The position numbers and the translations under genes are program-made. 64,000 bases of DNA from Gemmatimonadota bacterium. Its GTDB lineage: Bacteria; Gemmatimonadota; Gemmatimonadetes; Longimicrobiales; Gaopeijiaceae. Of the stretch, positions 45,254 through 54,196 are shown one piece after another (position 1 is the first letter of the stretch; every line of letters starts with the position of its first letter). The stretch spans positions 37,845-101,844 of the forward strand of contig JACQVF010000034.1 of assembly GCA_016209885.1 (NCBI GenBank), in the 5' to 3' direction. The notes below the pieces were generated by a model. The model saw nothing but the letters and a program-made list of their open reading frames with translations. It made no database searches and had not been told where the DNA came from.

Positions 45254-46162
45254 TCATGGGCGCAGCTCCACCCACCGCCGAAGGAATTCCTGCACGACGC
45301 CGCGCGCGAACCGCCGTAGACCCGTGCGATCCTCCTCGCTACCCGCAGCGCCGAGGAAGAAACGTGCGTAGTTGCTTGGTCCCTGGTCCTCCAGCCTGCC
45401 GAAGCGATCGGCCAGGAGGGCCACTGCGTCGCGCACATGGTCGCTTCCGGCAATCGGACTTCCTGCAGCGGCTTCGGCTGCGCTCACCGGCCCCGCATCG
45501 CCAAACGCATTGAGCGTCCAGACGATGTCGTAGGCGTCCTTTTCCTTGTCCCTGGTCTCCAGCGCGAACGCCTTGAGTACGAGGAACGGAAGGATGTTCA
45601 CGACCTGGATTTCGACCCGCCGGCGACCGCCGTGATCAAGGATTTCTCCCTCGATTTCCCAGCGGCTGCAGTCCTGGCTGGCGAGCTCGGCACCCTTGAG
45701 CTGAATCGCGGACAGGTCTGAGCCAGCCGCTCCCCCGGGGTTTCGCTTCAGGCGCCCCGGTCTTCCACCGGCCTCAACCGGACAGAAAAACTCGATCACC
45801 ACCCGGATCCCGTCCACTCGACGACTCCAGGCGTAGCTTCCCTCCTCGCTCGGCGAGAAACCGGCATTTCTCAGCTCCTGCTGGAGCTTGGTGTACACGG
45901 CCTCATCATCCGCATCGATCGCGACCCCGATCACGACATCCAGATCCGTCGTGCCGGTGTGCACTTCGATCTCCTCAGGGACTCGCTCGACGATGTAGCG
46001 CGGCGCCAGCCCTCCGAAGAGGATGAGTCGGGGTCCCCACGCACCGATCCTCGACACAACCGTCCTGAGCGCCTTCTCACAGGCCGCGAGCGCCTCGGGC
46101 GTATAGAGGTGGATCGGGGGCGCCGGCACTGGCTGCGCTTCGTTGTCAATCCGCTCTTGCAT
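45254..46162 (-). CDS. AbiEii-like nucleotidyltransferase
   Basis: 302 aa. Nucleotidyltransferase layout: RLILFGGLAPRYIVER (~45-60), then TGTTDLDVVIGV (~68-80, the DLD acidic pair) and the C-terminal PFLVLKAFALETRDKEKDAYDIVWTL typical of AbiEii/MenT-type enzymes. Longer than most relatives because of an insert (~110-185) with beta strands. Overlaps the upstream AbiEi-like gene by 17 bases. Its substrate would be tRNA or protein by analogy. It stands between the two halves of the DISARM locus. Confidence 0.72.
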   Translation of the reverse strand: MQERIDNEAQPVPAPPIHLYTPEALAACEKALRTVVSRIGAWGPRLILFGGLAPRYIVERVPEEIEVHTGTTDLDVVIGVAIDADDEAVYTKLQQELRNAGFSPSEEGSYAWSRRVDGIRVVIEFFCPVEAGGRPGRLKRNPGGAAGSDLSAIQLKGAELASQDCSRWEIEGEILDHGGRRRVEIQVVNILPFLVLKAFALETRDKEKDAYDIVWTLNAFGDAGPVSAAEAAAGSPIAGSDHVRDAVALLADRFGRLEDQGPSNYARFFLGAAGSEEDRTGLRRFARGVVQEFLRRWVELRP

Positions 46163-47333
46163 GCGCTTCCCGAGCTCTCTGGAGGAGTGCTCGCCTCAGG
46201 CTTTCACCCGCGTCCGGGCCGCGCCCGGGCGCCGTCGCCGCTTCAACACAAGCCCTCCCGGGGGACACGAGCATGATCGCATCGGCCTCGCCTGCCGGCG
46301 GTCCCCTCCACGATCCGAGTGGGCGAGCCAGGCGGAGGGCCGGGTCGCCTGAAGCCTGCCACGTGATGAGATTAGCGCCTGCGGCCACGACCTCGCCGCC
46401 GAGCGAACCAGCAAGATCCTCGGGTGGGGCTGCGGCCGGTATCCAGACAGCGGGCACCGGCCGCGTCGTCAGCGTCGGCTCGTACAGGTCGGCGGCGACT
46501 ACCCCCCCGACCGCGTAGGGAAGCTCGCCGGCATCTAACGCGGCAAGCTTCACGAGGAGCGCCTCGGCGCTGCGGGCGTGGACGTAGAGACCGGCAGTCT
46601 GCGGGTCGGGGCCACGGCCCTTGAGCCACAGGTCCAGAAGCCCATCCAGGTCGGGGCGCCAGCGCTTCCGTGGTCCTGCGCCGACAACGTCCAACACACC
46701 CGCGGCCAGTAGCGCGTTGAACACCTTGCTCGTCCAGGCCGGGGTGCTGCCCGCGAGCCCCACAACTTCCTGCTGCGTCACGAGCTCGCGCTGCTGGGCT
46801 AGCTCGACCACGGCCTCGACGATTACGCCGGCCTTGCCTGCCAGTCCCGGCATCGCCGGCGGAGCAGAGTCGCCCGCCACAAGCGAAGGATCCTCGGGCA
46901 GGTCAACAGCCAGGCCAGGGGCCCTCATGTGGACGACGCCCGTCTCGTACTCGATCCACGAGAGGTTCAGCCGGCGGAACTGCTCTCGACGCTGGGGCGA
47001 AAGTGCCTGCGTCACGAGCACTACCGGATGCACTGAGCTGCGGTTGTGCTGCTGGAACTCCTCCAGATGCTGCTCCGAGAAGCGATGCCTCACCTTCAGG
47101 AGGAGCGGCACCGGCGCCCCTCCCATGACCGAAACCAGCATGTCGGCCGGGCCGTCCTTCTCGACGGTCAGATCCGCCCGGCGCAGTCTACGAAGGACCA
47201 GTTCCTCGACGTCTCTCACCTGAATTTTTCCTGGTTTAGCATTTTTCACTACAGTAGTAAAAATACCATCCTCAGTTAACAAAGCAAGCGCATCCGGCAA
47301 CCGCGCATGGTATTGCCCCATGTGATACAGCAT
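46146..47333 (-). CDS. AbiEi-like antitoxin with N-terminal nuclease-like domain
   Basis: 395 aa. The N-terminal ~130 residues have a PD-(D/E)XK-like look (ADMLVSVMGGAPVPLLLKV, then SEQHLEEFQQHNR and PVVLVTQAL). A winged-helix region follows (~165-235; QQEVVGLAGSTPAWTSKVFNALLAAGVL). The C-terminal ~160 residues (YVHARSAEALLVKL, PYAVGGVVAADLYEP, GANLITW) match the C-terminal part of AbiEi-type proteins. Proposed antitoxin or partner of the downstream nucleotidyltransferase. The 5' end is AT-rich and faces the promoter of the divergent gene at 47405. ATG 47321 is an alternative start. Confidence 0.65.
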   Translation of the reverse strand: MLYHMGQYHARLPDALALLTEDGIFTTVVKNAKPGKIQVRDVEELVLRRLRRADLTVEKDGPADMLVSVMGGAPVPLLLKVRHRFSEQHLEEFQQHNRSSVHPVVLVTQALSPQRREQFRRLNLSWIEYETGVVHMRAPGLAVDLPEDPSLVAGDSAPPAMPGLAGKAGVIVEAVVELAQQRELVTQQEVVGLAGSTPAWTSKVFNALLAAGVLDVVGAGPRKRWRPDLDGLLDLWLKGRGPDPQTAGLYVHARSAEALLVKLAALDAGELPYAVGGVVAADLYEPTLTTRPVPAVWIPAAAPPEDLAGSLGGEVVAAGANLITWQASGDPALRLARPLGSWRGPPAGEADAIMLVSPGRACVEAATAPGRGPDAGESLRRALLQRAREAHARAD

Positions 47334-47357
47334 GCCGGATTCGATGCGATGTCATAT

Positions 47358-47386
47358 TTGACGTACTATTTGTCATGTGCTATATT
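47358..47386 (+). promoter_or_regulatory. Strong sigma-70-type promoter of the HTH-nuclease gene
   Basis: TTGACG (47358-47363), exactly 17 bases, then TATATT (47381-47386). Predicted transcription start near 47393, which leaves only the AAGGAGG ribosome site (47392-47398) before ATG 47405, so the leader is extremely short. The -35 and spacer contain a direct repeat (TATTTGACG and TATTTGTCA), a possible site for the protein's own HTH domain. Confidence 0.7.
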
Positions 47387-47404
47387 GTTCCAAGGAGGTA
47401 GCTC

Positions 47405-50400
47405 ATGGCTCAGGTCAGGCGTATCATTGGATATGGCACGGGGCTGCGACGCCAGCTCGAAGTCGCGGGCTTAACTCAAGAAGCATTGGCGAAAGCGGCG
47501 GGAGTGTCCCGCCAGACCATCGCGCGCGCCATCAGCAGAGACGAGGTGTCCGACCGGACAGCGGAGCGAATCGCCGCGGCACTCGGACATCCCACCTTCT
47601 CGCCAACGGCTGCTGCCGGTGCTCCGCCCGCACGGTCCGTCACACGCATGCCCGGTCGCGCAAGGCGTCAACGGCGCAGGTCGAGTCAAGGAACGGCCCG
47701 TACTACGCCATCGACGTGGGTGCGTGCTTCTGACATCGTCGCGTGGGCGGCAAGACGCGATGCCCAGGACACGCTTCCGGAGGTGGTTCGCCGGCTCGTG
47801 TTCGCGACGATCAAGCACGCGACTCGAATCGCGTTTCGCGGCGGCGAAGGCGTTCAGCTTTCTGGGTGCGACGGCGTGGTAGTCACGGACCTCCCGAATG
47901 CCTTTGTTCCTCATGGCACCTCCTATTGGGAACTCGGCACGACCCCGAACGCCAAGCAGAAGGCGGAGGATGATTACGGCAAGCGCACAGCGGAGATCGC
48001 CGAAGTTGATCGCCACGCGAGCGCGTTCGTTTTCGTGACCGCCCAGCGATGGGCAGGCAAAGATTCGTGGGCCGCCGGTCGGTGTGCCGAGCGCGCGTGG
48101 CGCGAAGTTATCGCGTACGACGCGGACGATTTGGAGGCGTGGCTCGACGCGGCGCCGGTCGTTCATCTGTGGCTCTCTCACCGCTTGGGGACAGTCCCTG
48201 AAGGCGCAATCGATCTCGCGACGGCGTCGACGGTATGGTCTACGGCCACGGACCCCCCACTTCCAGCGGAGTTGGTGTTGGCAGGGCGTGAGGAAATAGC
48301 GGCCAGAATACGCGAATGGCTCCGACAGCCTGCGCGCCCGCTGGTGGTCCGCGCCGAATCTCGCGAAGAAGCGATGGCGATCGTCGCGGCGACATTTCAA
48401 GGGCTTCCGGACGATCAAGCGGACGCGACCCTCGCGCGCGCAGCGGCGGTCCAGGAGCCAGCCGCATGGCGTCAACTGATCGGCTCCGAGGAGCCGCTCA
48501 TCTTGCTGCCGATGTTTGACGCCGGCGATCTGATTCCGGCGGCCGCACGCGCGGGGCATGGCGTGATCGCCCCGCTGGGAGAGAGTGATCCCGCTCTTGA
48601 GGACGTCACTCAGGTGCCGCCCGTTGCGCGCCGTGCGGCGGCGGAAGTGCTCAAACGCGTGGGAGTGGAGTCCAACCGAGCGGACGAGCTGGCCGCCCTG
48701 GCGCGTCGGAGCATGGCAGCCCTGCGGCGGCGTCTGGCGCTAAGCGGAGCGATGCAGCTTCCGGCCTGGGCTCAGCCGGCCAACGCGCGGACAGTCCTGC
48801 CAGCGCTGTTGGCTGGTGCTTGGAGCGAAGCTCACCCTGCTGACCGGGAGGTGATTGCAGCGCTTTCGCGCGCCTCTTACGAGGAGGTGCGTGACCGGCT
48901 TGTTCGCTGGGCTCACGAGACGGACCCCCCGCTGCGGCGCCGTGGGGACGCTTGGTACCTTGTTTCCAAGCAGGACGCTTGGACGTTGCTCGCGCGATTC
49001 CTCACACGGGATGACCTCGAGCGGTTCGAGGCAGCAGCTTTAATCGTGCTCGGCACCACCGATCCGAAGTTCGACTTGCCGGCCGACCGGCGCTGGATGG
49101 CCGGCGCACTGGGCCACTCGGCCCCGCATTCCGGACTCCTCCGTAGAGGGCTGACCAGCACGCTCGCAGTCATGGGTGCTCGGGCTGCGAGTAGCGGTAA
49201 CGACTCCAACGACCCGAGCTCAGTCGCGGCGAAAGTCGTTCGCGAACTTCTGACCACAGCCAACCAGGATTGGCGGTTGTGGGCGTCGTTGTCGCCTCAT
49301 CTTCCTGATTTGGCCGAAGCATCACCGGATGCCTTTCTGACTGCCGCAGAGCATGGTCTCCGCGGCGAGAAGCCAATCCTGTTGGAGTTGTTCACCGATT
49401 CGGAGGATCCACTTTTCGCTTTCTCAGCGCACACGGGGCTGCTTTGGGCACTGGAGCGCTTGGCCTGGTCCGGCCAATACCTGGGCAGGGCAGCGCGAGT
49501 ATTGGCCAAGCTGTCGGCCCGCGATCCGGGGGGGAAGTTGGCCAACCGGCCGACTGCAGGTCTAGCGGCAATCTTTCGGCCCTGGTTTCCGCAAACGGCC
49601 GCTTCGTTGGACCAGCGCTTGGGCGTGCTGGACATGCTGCGGCAGCGCGAACCCGAGGCGGCATGGGCGCTCATGGAATCGATGCTCCCTCAATTCCACG
49701 CGACCGGCTTCTACAGCGCGCGTCCTGAGTGGTGGGACTGGGCGCCCGAGGGCCAGCCCAAGGTGACTCGCGGCGAGTATGCAGCAGCGGTACGCCAAGT
49801 CGTGAAGCGAATGCTCGATGACGCGGGAGCAGCGGGAGCACGGTGGGGAGCGGTGATCGAGGCACTTCCGATGCTTTCGGCGAGCGATCATGCCGCGGTC
49901 GTCGCGCGATTGCAGGAACTCGACGTGGATGCCCTCACGCCCGAAGATCGTGCGGCCATCTGGGAGCACCTGCGAAAGCTGGTCGCCGATCACCGCTCAT
50001 TCCCCGATGCGGCCTGGGCGATGCCGGCCGAAATAGTCGATCGGGTGGATGCACTGCGTGGTCAATTCGAGCCTTCCGACCCGGTGTCGCGATATGGGTG
50101 GCTTTTTGCGCATCTCACGACTCTGCCGGAAGGTCTGCCTCTGTCTCACGGCGACTGGGAAACCCGTCAAGCTGCGATCGAGACAAAGCGAACTGAAGCA
50201 CTCCGCGCGGTGCTCGCCAGCACAGGCGTGGCAGGTGTACTTGCTATTGCCGACCACGCCGAGCAGCCCGACTGCGTTGGGCGCACGGCCGGTCAACTGC
50301 CTGAGCTTGAGGCACAAGAGGATGAGATTCTCCGTGTTCACCTTGGGGCGGAGGACCGAAAGCGCGCTGCGTTCGGCTGGGGTTACGCAACAGCCCGCGC

Positions 50401-51490
50401 GCGGAAAGGAGGCAGCGAATGGGTTATCGGCAAACTTGAGGGAGCGGCGAGAACGTGGTCGCCCGAGCAGCAAGCTGCGCTGCTTCACCTCCTCGACCCC
50501 AGGCCTGACACTTGGGAGCGTGCCTCTAGGGCGGGCGCTGAGACAGAGCGCGCTTACTGGCGCTTCCTTAGTCCCTTTGGCGTATCCGAACCGCACACCG
50601 AGGAAGCTGCGAGGCATCTGCTCGCGGCTGGCCGACCGAACGCTGCGGTCGACCTGCTCGCGTTGCGGGACCGGAGGGAACTGCAGGATCCGGAACTTGC
50701 TATGGAGGCGCTGGCGGAAGCCCTGACCAGCGATCTGGAATATGATCCTCCCTCGAGCGGTTTCGCATATGAGCTGGCACGCCTCCTGGACAAGCTCGTC
50801 GACCGGTCGGACGTCGACCAGTCGCGGGTCGCCGCACTGGAATGGCGGTTACTACCTGCAGTCGACTGGCACAGCCGAAGGCCGATGGCACTCGGTCACC
50901 TGCTCGCTCAGAATGCGGCCTTCTTTGTGGACGTCGTCAAGCTAGTCTTCAGAGGAGAGGGAGAAGAGCCGAGAGAGCTCAAGGATGACGAGCGCGAGCG
51001 CGCAGAGCGCGGTTATGACCTCCTCCTTCACTCGTGGTCAACGATGCCGGGGGAGCGCGCTGACCGGACAATTGACGAAGCCGCGCTGCGGAAGTGGATC
51101 AAGGAGGCCCGCTCGGCGCTGGCCGCTGCCGGACGAACCGCCGTGGGTGATCATATTATCGGCCAGGTGCTCAGCAGAAGCCCTGCGGAGCGCGATGGAA
51201 CGTGTCCGTCGCAGGCCGTGCGCAACGTAATCGAGGAACTCGAGAGCGAACACATCGAAAAGGGCTTCGTGATCGGCGTGCTTAACAGCCGCGGGGTGAC
51301 AACGCGCGACCCGGCCGCTGGTGGGACGCCGGAACGGGGACTGGCGGGGCAGTACGAGGGGCTCGCCTCCGCCGTCGCGGACCAGTGGCCAAGGACAGCC
51401 AGCATCCTTCGACGAATTGCGGACAGTTATCGTGCCGACGCGAAGCATGAGGATTTCGCAGCGGCGTTGGACGAGGATCTGGGAGCATGA
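47405..51490 (+). CDS. Large HTH / PD-(D/E)XK-like / helical protein, putative defence effector
   Basis: 1361 aa, no membrane segment. XRE-type HTH at 13-62 (LRRQLEVAGLTQEALAKAAGVSRQTIARA). A nuclease-like domain (~105-265) contains FRGGEGVQLSGCDGVVV (Asp156) and TSYWELGTTPNAKQKAEDDYGKR (Glu176, Lys184/Lys186), the layout of restriction-endonuclease-like folds, although the ExK is ELG here. Region ~285-460 (ELVLAGREEIAARIREWLRQPARPLVVRAESREEA) has the spacing of a STAND NTPase but no Walker A. The remaining ~850 residues are helical repeats. I cannot assign a named system. It overlaps the HEPN-like gene by four bases. Confidence 0.75.
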   Translation: MAQVRRIIGYGTGLRRQLEVAGLTQEALAKAAGVSRQTIARAISRDEVSDRTAERIAAALGHPTFSPTAAAGAPPARSVTRMPGRARRQRRRSSQGTARTTPSTWVRASDIVAWAARRDAQDTLPEVVRRLVFATIKHATRIAFRGGEGVQLSGCDGVVVTDLPNAFVPHGTSYWELGTTPNAKQKAEDDYGKRTAEIAEVDRHASAFVFVTAQRWAGKDSWAAGRCAERAWREVIAYDADDLEAWLDAAPVVHLWLSHRLGTVPEGAIDLATASTVWSTATDPPLPAELVLAGREEIAARIREWLRQPARPLVVRAESREEAMAIVAATFQGLPDDQADATLARAAAVQEPAAWRQLIGSEEPLILLPMFDAGDLIPAAARAGHGVIAPLGESDPALEDVTQVPPVARRAAAEVLKRVGVESNRADELAALARRSMAALRRRLALSGAMQLPAWAQPANARTVLPALLAGAWSEAHPADREVIAALSRASYEEVRDRLVRWAHETDPPLRRRGDAWYLVSKQDAWTLLARFLTRDDLERFEAAALIVLGTTDPKFDLPADRRWMAGALGHSAPHSGLLRRGLTSTLAVMGARAASSGNDSNDPSSVAAKVVRELLTTANQDWRLWASLSPHLPDLAEASPDAFLTAAEHGLRGEKPILLELFTDSEDPLFAFSAHTGLLWALERLAWSGQYLGRAARVLAKLSARDPGGKLANRPTAGLAAIFRPWFPQTAASLDQRLGVLDMLRQREPEAAWALMESMLPQFHATGFYSARPEWWDWAPEGQPKVTRGEYAAAVRQVVKRMLDDAGAAGARWGAVIEALPMLSASDHAAVVARLQELDVDALTPEDRAAIWEHLRKLVADHRSFPDAAWAMPAEIVDRVDALRGQFEPSDPVSRYGWLFAHLTTLPEGLPLSHGDWETRQAAIETKRTEALRAVLASTGVAGVLAIADHAEQPDCVGRTAGQLPELEAQEDEILRVHLGAEDRKRAAFGWGYATARARKGGSEWVIGKLEGAARTWSPEQQAALLHLLDPRPDTWERASRAGAETERAYWRFLSPFGVSEPHTEEAARHLLAAGRPNAAVDLLALRDRRELQDPELAMEALAEALTSDLEYDPPSSGFAYELARLLDKLVDRSDVDQSRVAALEWRLLPAVDWHSRRPMALGHLLAQNAAFFVDVVKLVFRGEGEEPRELKDDERERAERGYDLLLHSWSTMPGERADRTIDEAALRKWIKEARSALAAAGRTAVGDHIIGQVLSRSPAERDGTCPSQAVRNVIEELESEHIEKGFVIGVLNSRGVTTRDPAAGGTPERGLAGQYEGLASAVADQWPRTASILRRIADSYRADAKHEDFAAALDEDLGA

Positions 51491-52761
51491 CGGACCCGAG
51501 AAAACTGATGGGCGGCTTTCCTCTAACGCGCCGGTGGGCGGTGGAACTCATCGCCGACATGCTGCCGGTCAGCTGCGCCTCGAAGGTTCGGCTGCATCAC
51601 AGTGGCACGTTGGAAGGCATCCTCTACCGCGCACTGTGGCTATTCCGCGAACCGCAGGACCGTTTCACCCGCCGTGTCCGCGCAGCCTACAAGCTTCTCG
51701 ATGACGGATTCGATCGTGAGCCCGCCGCCGTAGGTCAAGTTGTCGGGGCGACCACGGAGCGGCTGAGCGATCTTCAGCAGACGGAGCACAATCTTCACCA
51801 GGACGCCTGGGCAGTGGACAAAGCCGACCCGGATCGCCGTTTCCGAAGCCTGCTGGCCCTATACCAGATGACCTACGAGCGGTACTACCGCACGCTCGCG
51901 GCGCCCTTCGTGGTGGCCGGACGTGTCGTGGCCCAGGAGACGGACCCACAGAAAGCCGTGGGAGGAGATGGCCGGGTCAAGCTGAACGTGATCTGGGAAA
52001 TGGAAGCTGGTCGCGGCATCGCGGACCAAGCGTTCACCGCGGGGCTTAACAACCACTTCCGGAACAGCGCCGCACACGGGCATTTCGACATCCTGACGGA
52101 AGATGAGATCCGGATGTGGGATCTCGACCCCCGATCCGGCAACTATTCTTGGGGGCCGCAGACCTTCACGTACTGGGAGCTGCGGGAGCAGGTTTATGCG
52201 CTGTCGGTCACCGCGCTGGTTCTGTTGACGGCAATCGTCCTCTTCGACATTGCGCACGGCCGGACGATGTTTCAGCGCGGATGGCTGAAGCCTAGTCTTC
52301 GACCGCGTCGAAGCGATGTGCTTCGTTCTGAGATGGGGCAGATGGCAGGGCTCCATGGCCTCGAGGTCGTTAGCGTGGGCCAGGAGGATTCGCTACTTCG
52401 GCTAACGCTCCGTGTGCTCGGGAACGAGATGCCAGACCAAATCTCGGAGGTCATCGCCGGTGGAACGGGCCAAACAACGCGTTATGCGCAACAGGTGAAG
52501 ACCTACCGTGCCCCGGCATGGAAGCAGGTCTACGGCTTCCTGCAAATGACGTATGATCTTCACGGCTACTACGAGATGGTAGAGGTCGTCTTGGAGGATG
52601 CGTCGGTCTCCACGGAGATGGGCCGCCTGAAAGCCCCACGCGACGTTCGAGAAGCGATGGTCACGTCGGACATAGCGCCTGAAGACCTACGGCCGCGCAT
52701 GGAAGCCGATACTCTGGCCGACAATGAAATCCCGGTCGTGCTCGAGGGTGTCCCCAGATGA
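51487..52761 (+). CDS. HEPN-like partner protein
   Basis: 424 aa. The first ~230 residues are helical and include the sequence AGLNNHFRNSAAHGHFDI, with Arg192 and His197 spaced as in the RxxxxH motif of HEPN ribonucleases. The C-terminal half (~260-424) is alpha/beta and unrecognised. Starts with an ATGA overlap on the large HTH-nuclease gene, so the products are made together. HEPN proteins often cut RNA in abortive-infection systems; this one could be the RNase of a two-part system. The stop is 13 bases from the convergent Argonaute gene. Confidence 0.65.
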   Translation: MTDPRKLMGGFPLTRRWAVELIADMLPVSCASKVRLHHSGTLEGILYRALWLFREPQDRFTRRVRAAYKLLDDGFDREPAAVGQVVGATTERLSDLQQTEHNLHQDAWAVDKADPDRRFRSLLALYQMTYERYYRTLAAPFVVAGRVVAQETDPQKAVGGDGRVKLNVIWEMEAGRGIADQAFTAGLNNHFRNSAAHGHFDILTEDEIRMWDLDPRSGNYSWGPQTFTYWELREQVYALSVTALVLLTAIVLFDIAHGRTMFQRGWLKPSLRPRRSDVLRSEMGQMAGLHGLEVVSVGQEDSLLRLTLRVLGNEMPDQISEVIAGGTGQTTRYAQQVKTYRAPAWKQVYGFLQMTYDLHGYYEMVEVVLEDASVSTEMGRLKAPRDVREAMVTSDIAPEDLRPRMEADTLADNEIPVVLEGVPR

Positions 52762-52774
52762 TGGGCCCGAGGGA

Positions 52775-54196
52775 TTACATGAAGAAGCGAAACTGGTACG
52801 GCGTACTTCCAAGGCCGGGCATGCGCTTCACGACGCCCGAGAGCACGCTCGCATAACCGATGGTTACCGGTAGGGCATCATACAGCGCGTCGTTGTTCCA
52901 GTTCATCTTCGAAAGCCCCAGCACGGCGCGGGCCGTGTCGTCCCATGGTCCATGGCCGGCGTGCCGGACGAGCCGGATCGGCCGGGGAGTGCTCCGAGCC
53001 CCTTGAAAGTATGAGCCGCGCTCGCTGATACCGCTCACGTCTCCATGAGTCCACAACAAAGCATCACGAGGACTCAGTCCGAGGAGCGTGCCTCGCTGAA
53101 CCGGATAGGCGGCTGGGTTGCCCTTCTGTTCGTCATTACTCCGATCGATACGGACCCCGCGCCAGGCCACCTTTTCGACAACTTGGACGAGATCGACGGA
53201 TTCGCACAGGTGAAAGGCCTCCATGCACCCATCGGTCTCATCGGTCTTGAATTCGGTTGTCTTGTGGACCATGACCCGCCGAGGCGATCGCCCTGCGTGG
53301 CGGCGACGGTACAGATCCATCGAGCGCGTCATCACGCGGAACATCTCACTTCGCGAAAGAAATGGATTGTCTCGCTGGACTTCCACCTCGTGAGCATCGT
53401 AGGCGACGAACTCTAGCCCTGAACCCTCCGCGTCGAACACCTGACTACAGCAGGTCACGAAACGCGGCAGGTCTGAGTCGGGTGCTCGTACTGCGTACGA
53501 GATCCCGATGTAGGCAGTCTCTGGCTCGGTCTCGGCGAGCTTCCACGGCACGCCTCCAGCCTTCGCATACAGCGCGATGCCAATCCGCCACATGACGCTG
53601 GCCCGGCATGAATAGGCCAGTGCCTTATCCTCGCGAACGATCTGAATCGGAAGGCGCCGAGCCGCCGTCGTAGCCTTCAAGTAATCGTGAAGATCAAAAT
53701 CGTCGTCCGCGCCCCCACTGTAACCGGGAGCCCATCGCTGCGGGATGTAGATGAACAGCACGTCGAACTCATGACGTTGGGCCTCCAGCAAGTGGACCGC
53801 CCGAACCAGATGTTCCGCCAACACGATGTGTGGCGTCGGGGATTCCTGGATCTCGGCCTCAAGTCTGTTGCCCAGCTCGACGTGACAGCCCTTGGCAGCA
53901 GCCACCATGTGCAGCCCAAACACTCGCTGAAAGCCCGGCCACTCGGGAAGGTAGTCCTTGCGTTCGGTTGGTGCGGCCTTCGTTCGGAGCTGCTTCAGAA
54001 AGTCGTACAGGTGGTGGCTATCCCCAGCCGGGGCGATGGTCGCCACTCGGATCGGATCAGGAACCAATCCTCCTGAGTGCGGACCAAATCTAATGAGCCC
54101 GCGAAGAGGGTGGACTTCTCGATCTGAGGTACGATCTGGATGAAATGCGAGGGGTGGCTCCGGTAACCACACATGGGGGCCAATCTCACTGCTCAC
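52775..54196 (-). CDS. Short prokaryotic Argonaute (MID-PIWI), SPARSA type
   Basis: 473 aa, the usual length of short pAgos, without N and PAZ domains. The PIWI C-terminus is clear: ALLWTHGDVSG, then RPIRLVRHAGHGPWDDTARAVLGLSKMNWNN followed by LPVTIGYASVLSGVVKRMPG and a terminal RFFM. Short pAgos have lost the DEDX slicer tetrad and serve as guide-loaded sensors. The upstream SIR2-APAZ gene overlaps by four bases, which is the SPARSA pair (short pAgo plus SIR2-APAZ) that depletes NAD+ on recognising foreign DNA. Loss of slicing is inferred from family, not from each residue. Confidence 0.85.
   Translation of the reverse strand: MSSEIGPHVWLPEPPLAFHPDRTSDREVHPLRGLIRFGPHSGGLVPDPIRVATIAPAGDSHHLYDFLKQLRTKAAPTERKDYLPEWPGFQRVFGLHMVAAAKGCHVELGNRLEAEIQESPTPHIVLAEHLVRAVHLLEAQRHEFDVLFIYIPQRWAPGYSGGADDDFDLHDYLKATTAARRLPIQIVREDKALAYSCRASVMWRIGIALYAKAGGVPWKLAETEPETAYIGISYAVRAPDSDLPRFVTCCSQVFDAEGSGLEFVAYDAHEVEVQRDNPFLSRSEMFRVMTRSMDLYRRRHAGRSPRRVMVHKTTEFKTDETDGCMEAFHLCESVDLVQVVEKVAWRGVRIDRSNDEQKGNPAAYPVQRGTLLGLSPRDALLWTHGDVSGISERGSYFQGARSTPRPIRLVRHAGHGPWDDTARAVLGLSKMNWNNDALYDALPVTIGYASVLSGVVKRMPGLGSTPYQFRFFM

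Noticed and set aside
52775..54196. Slicing-competent Argonaute
   Set aside because: Length, lack of PAZ and N domains and the SIR2-APAZ partner fit the short, catalytically inactive group; I see no complete DEDX tetrad.
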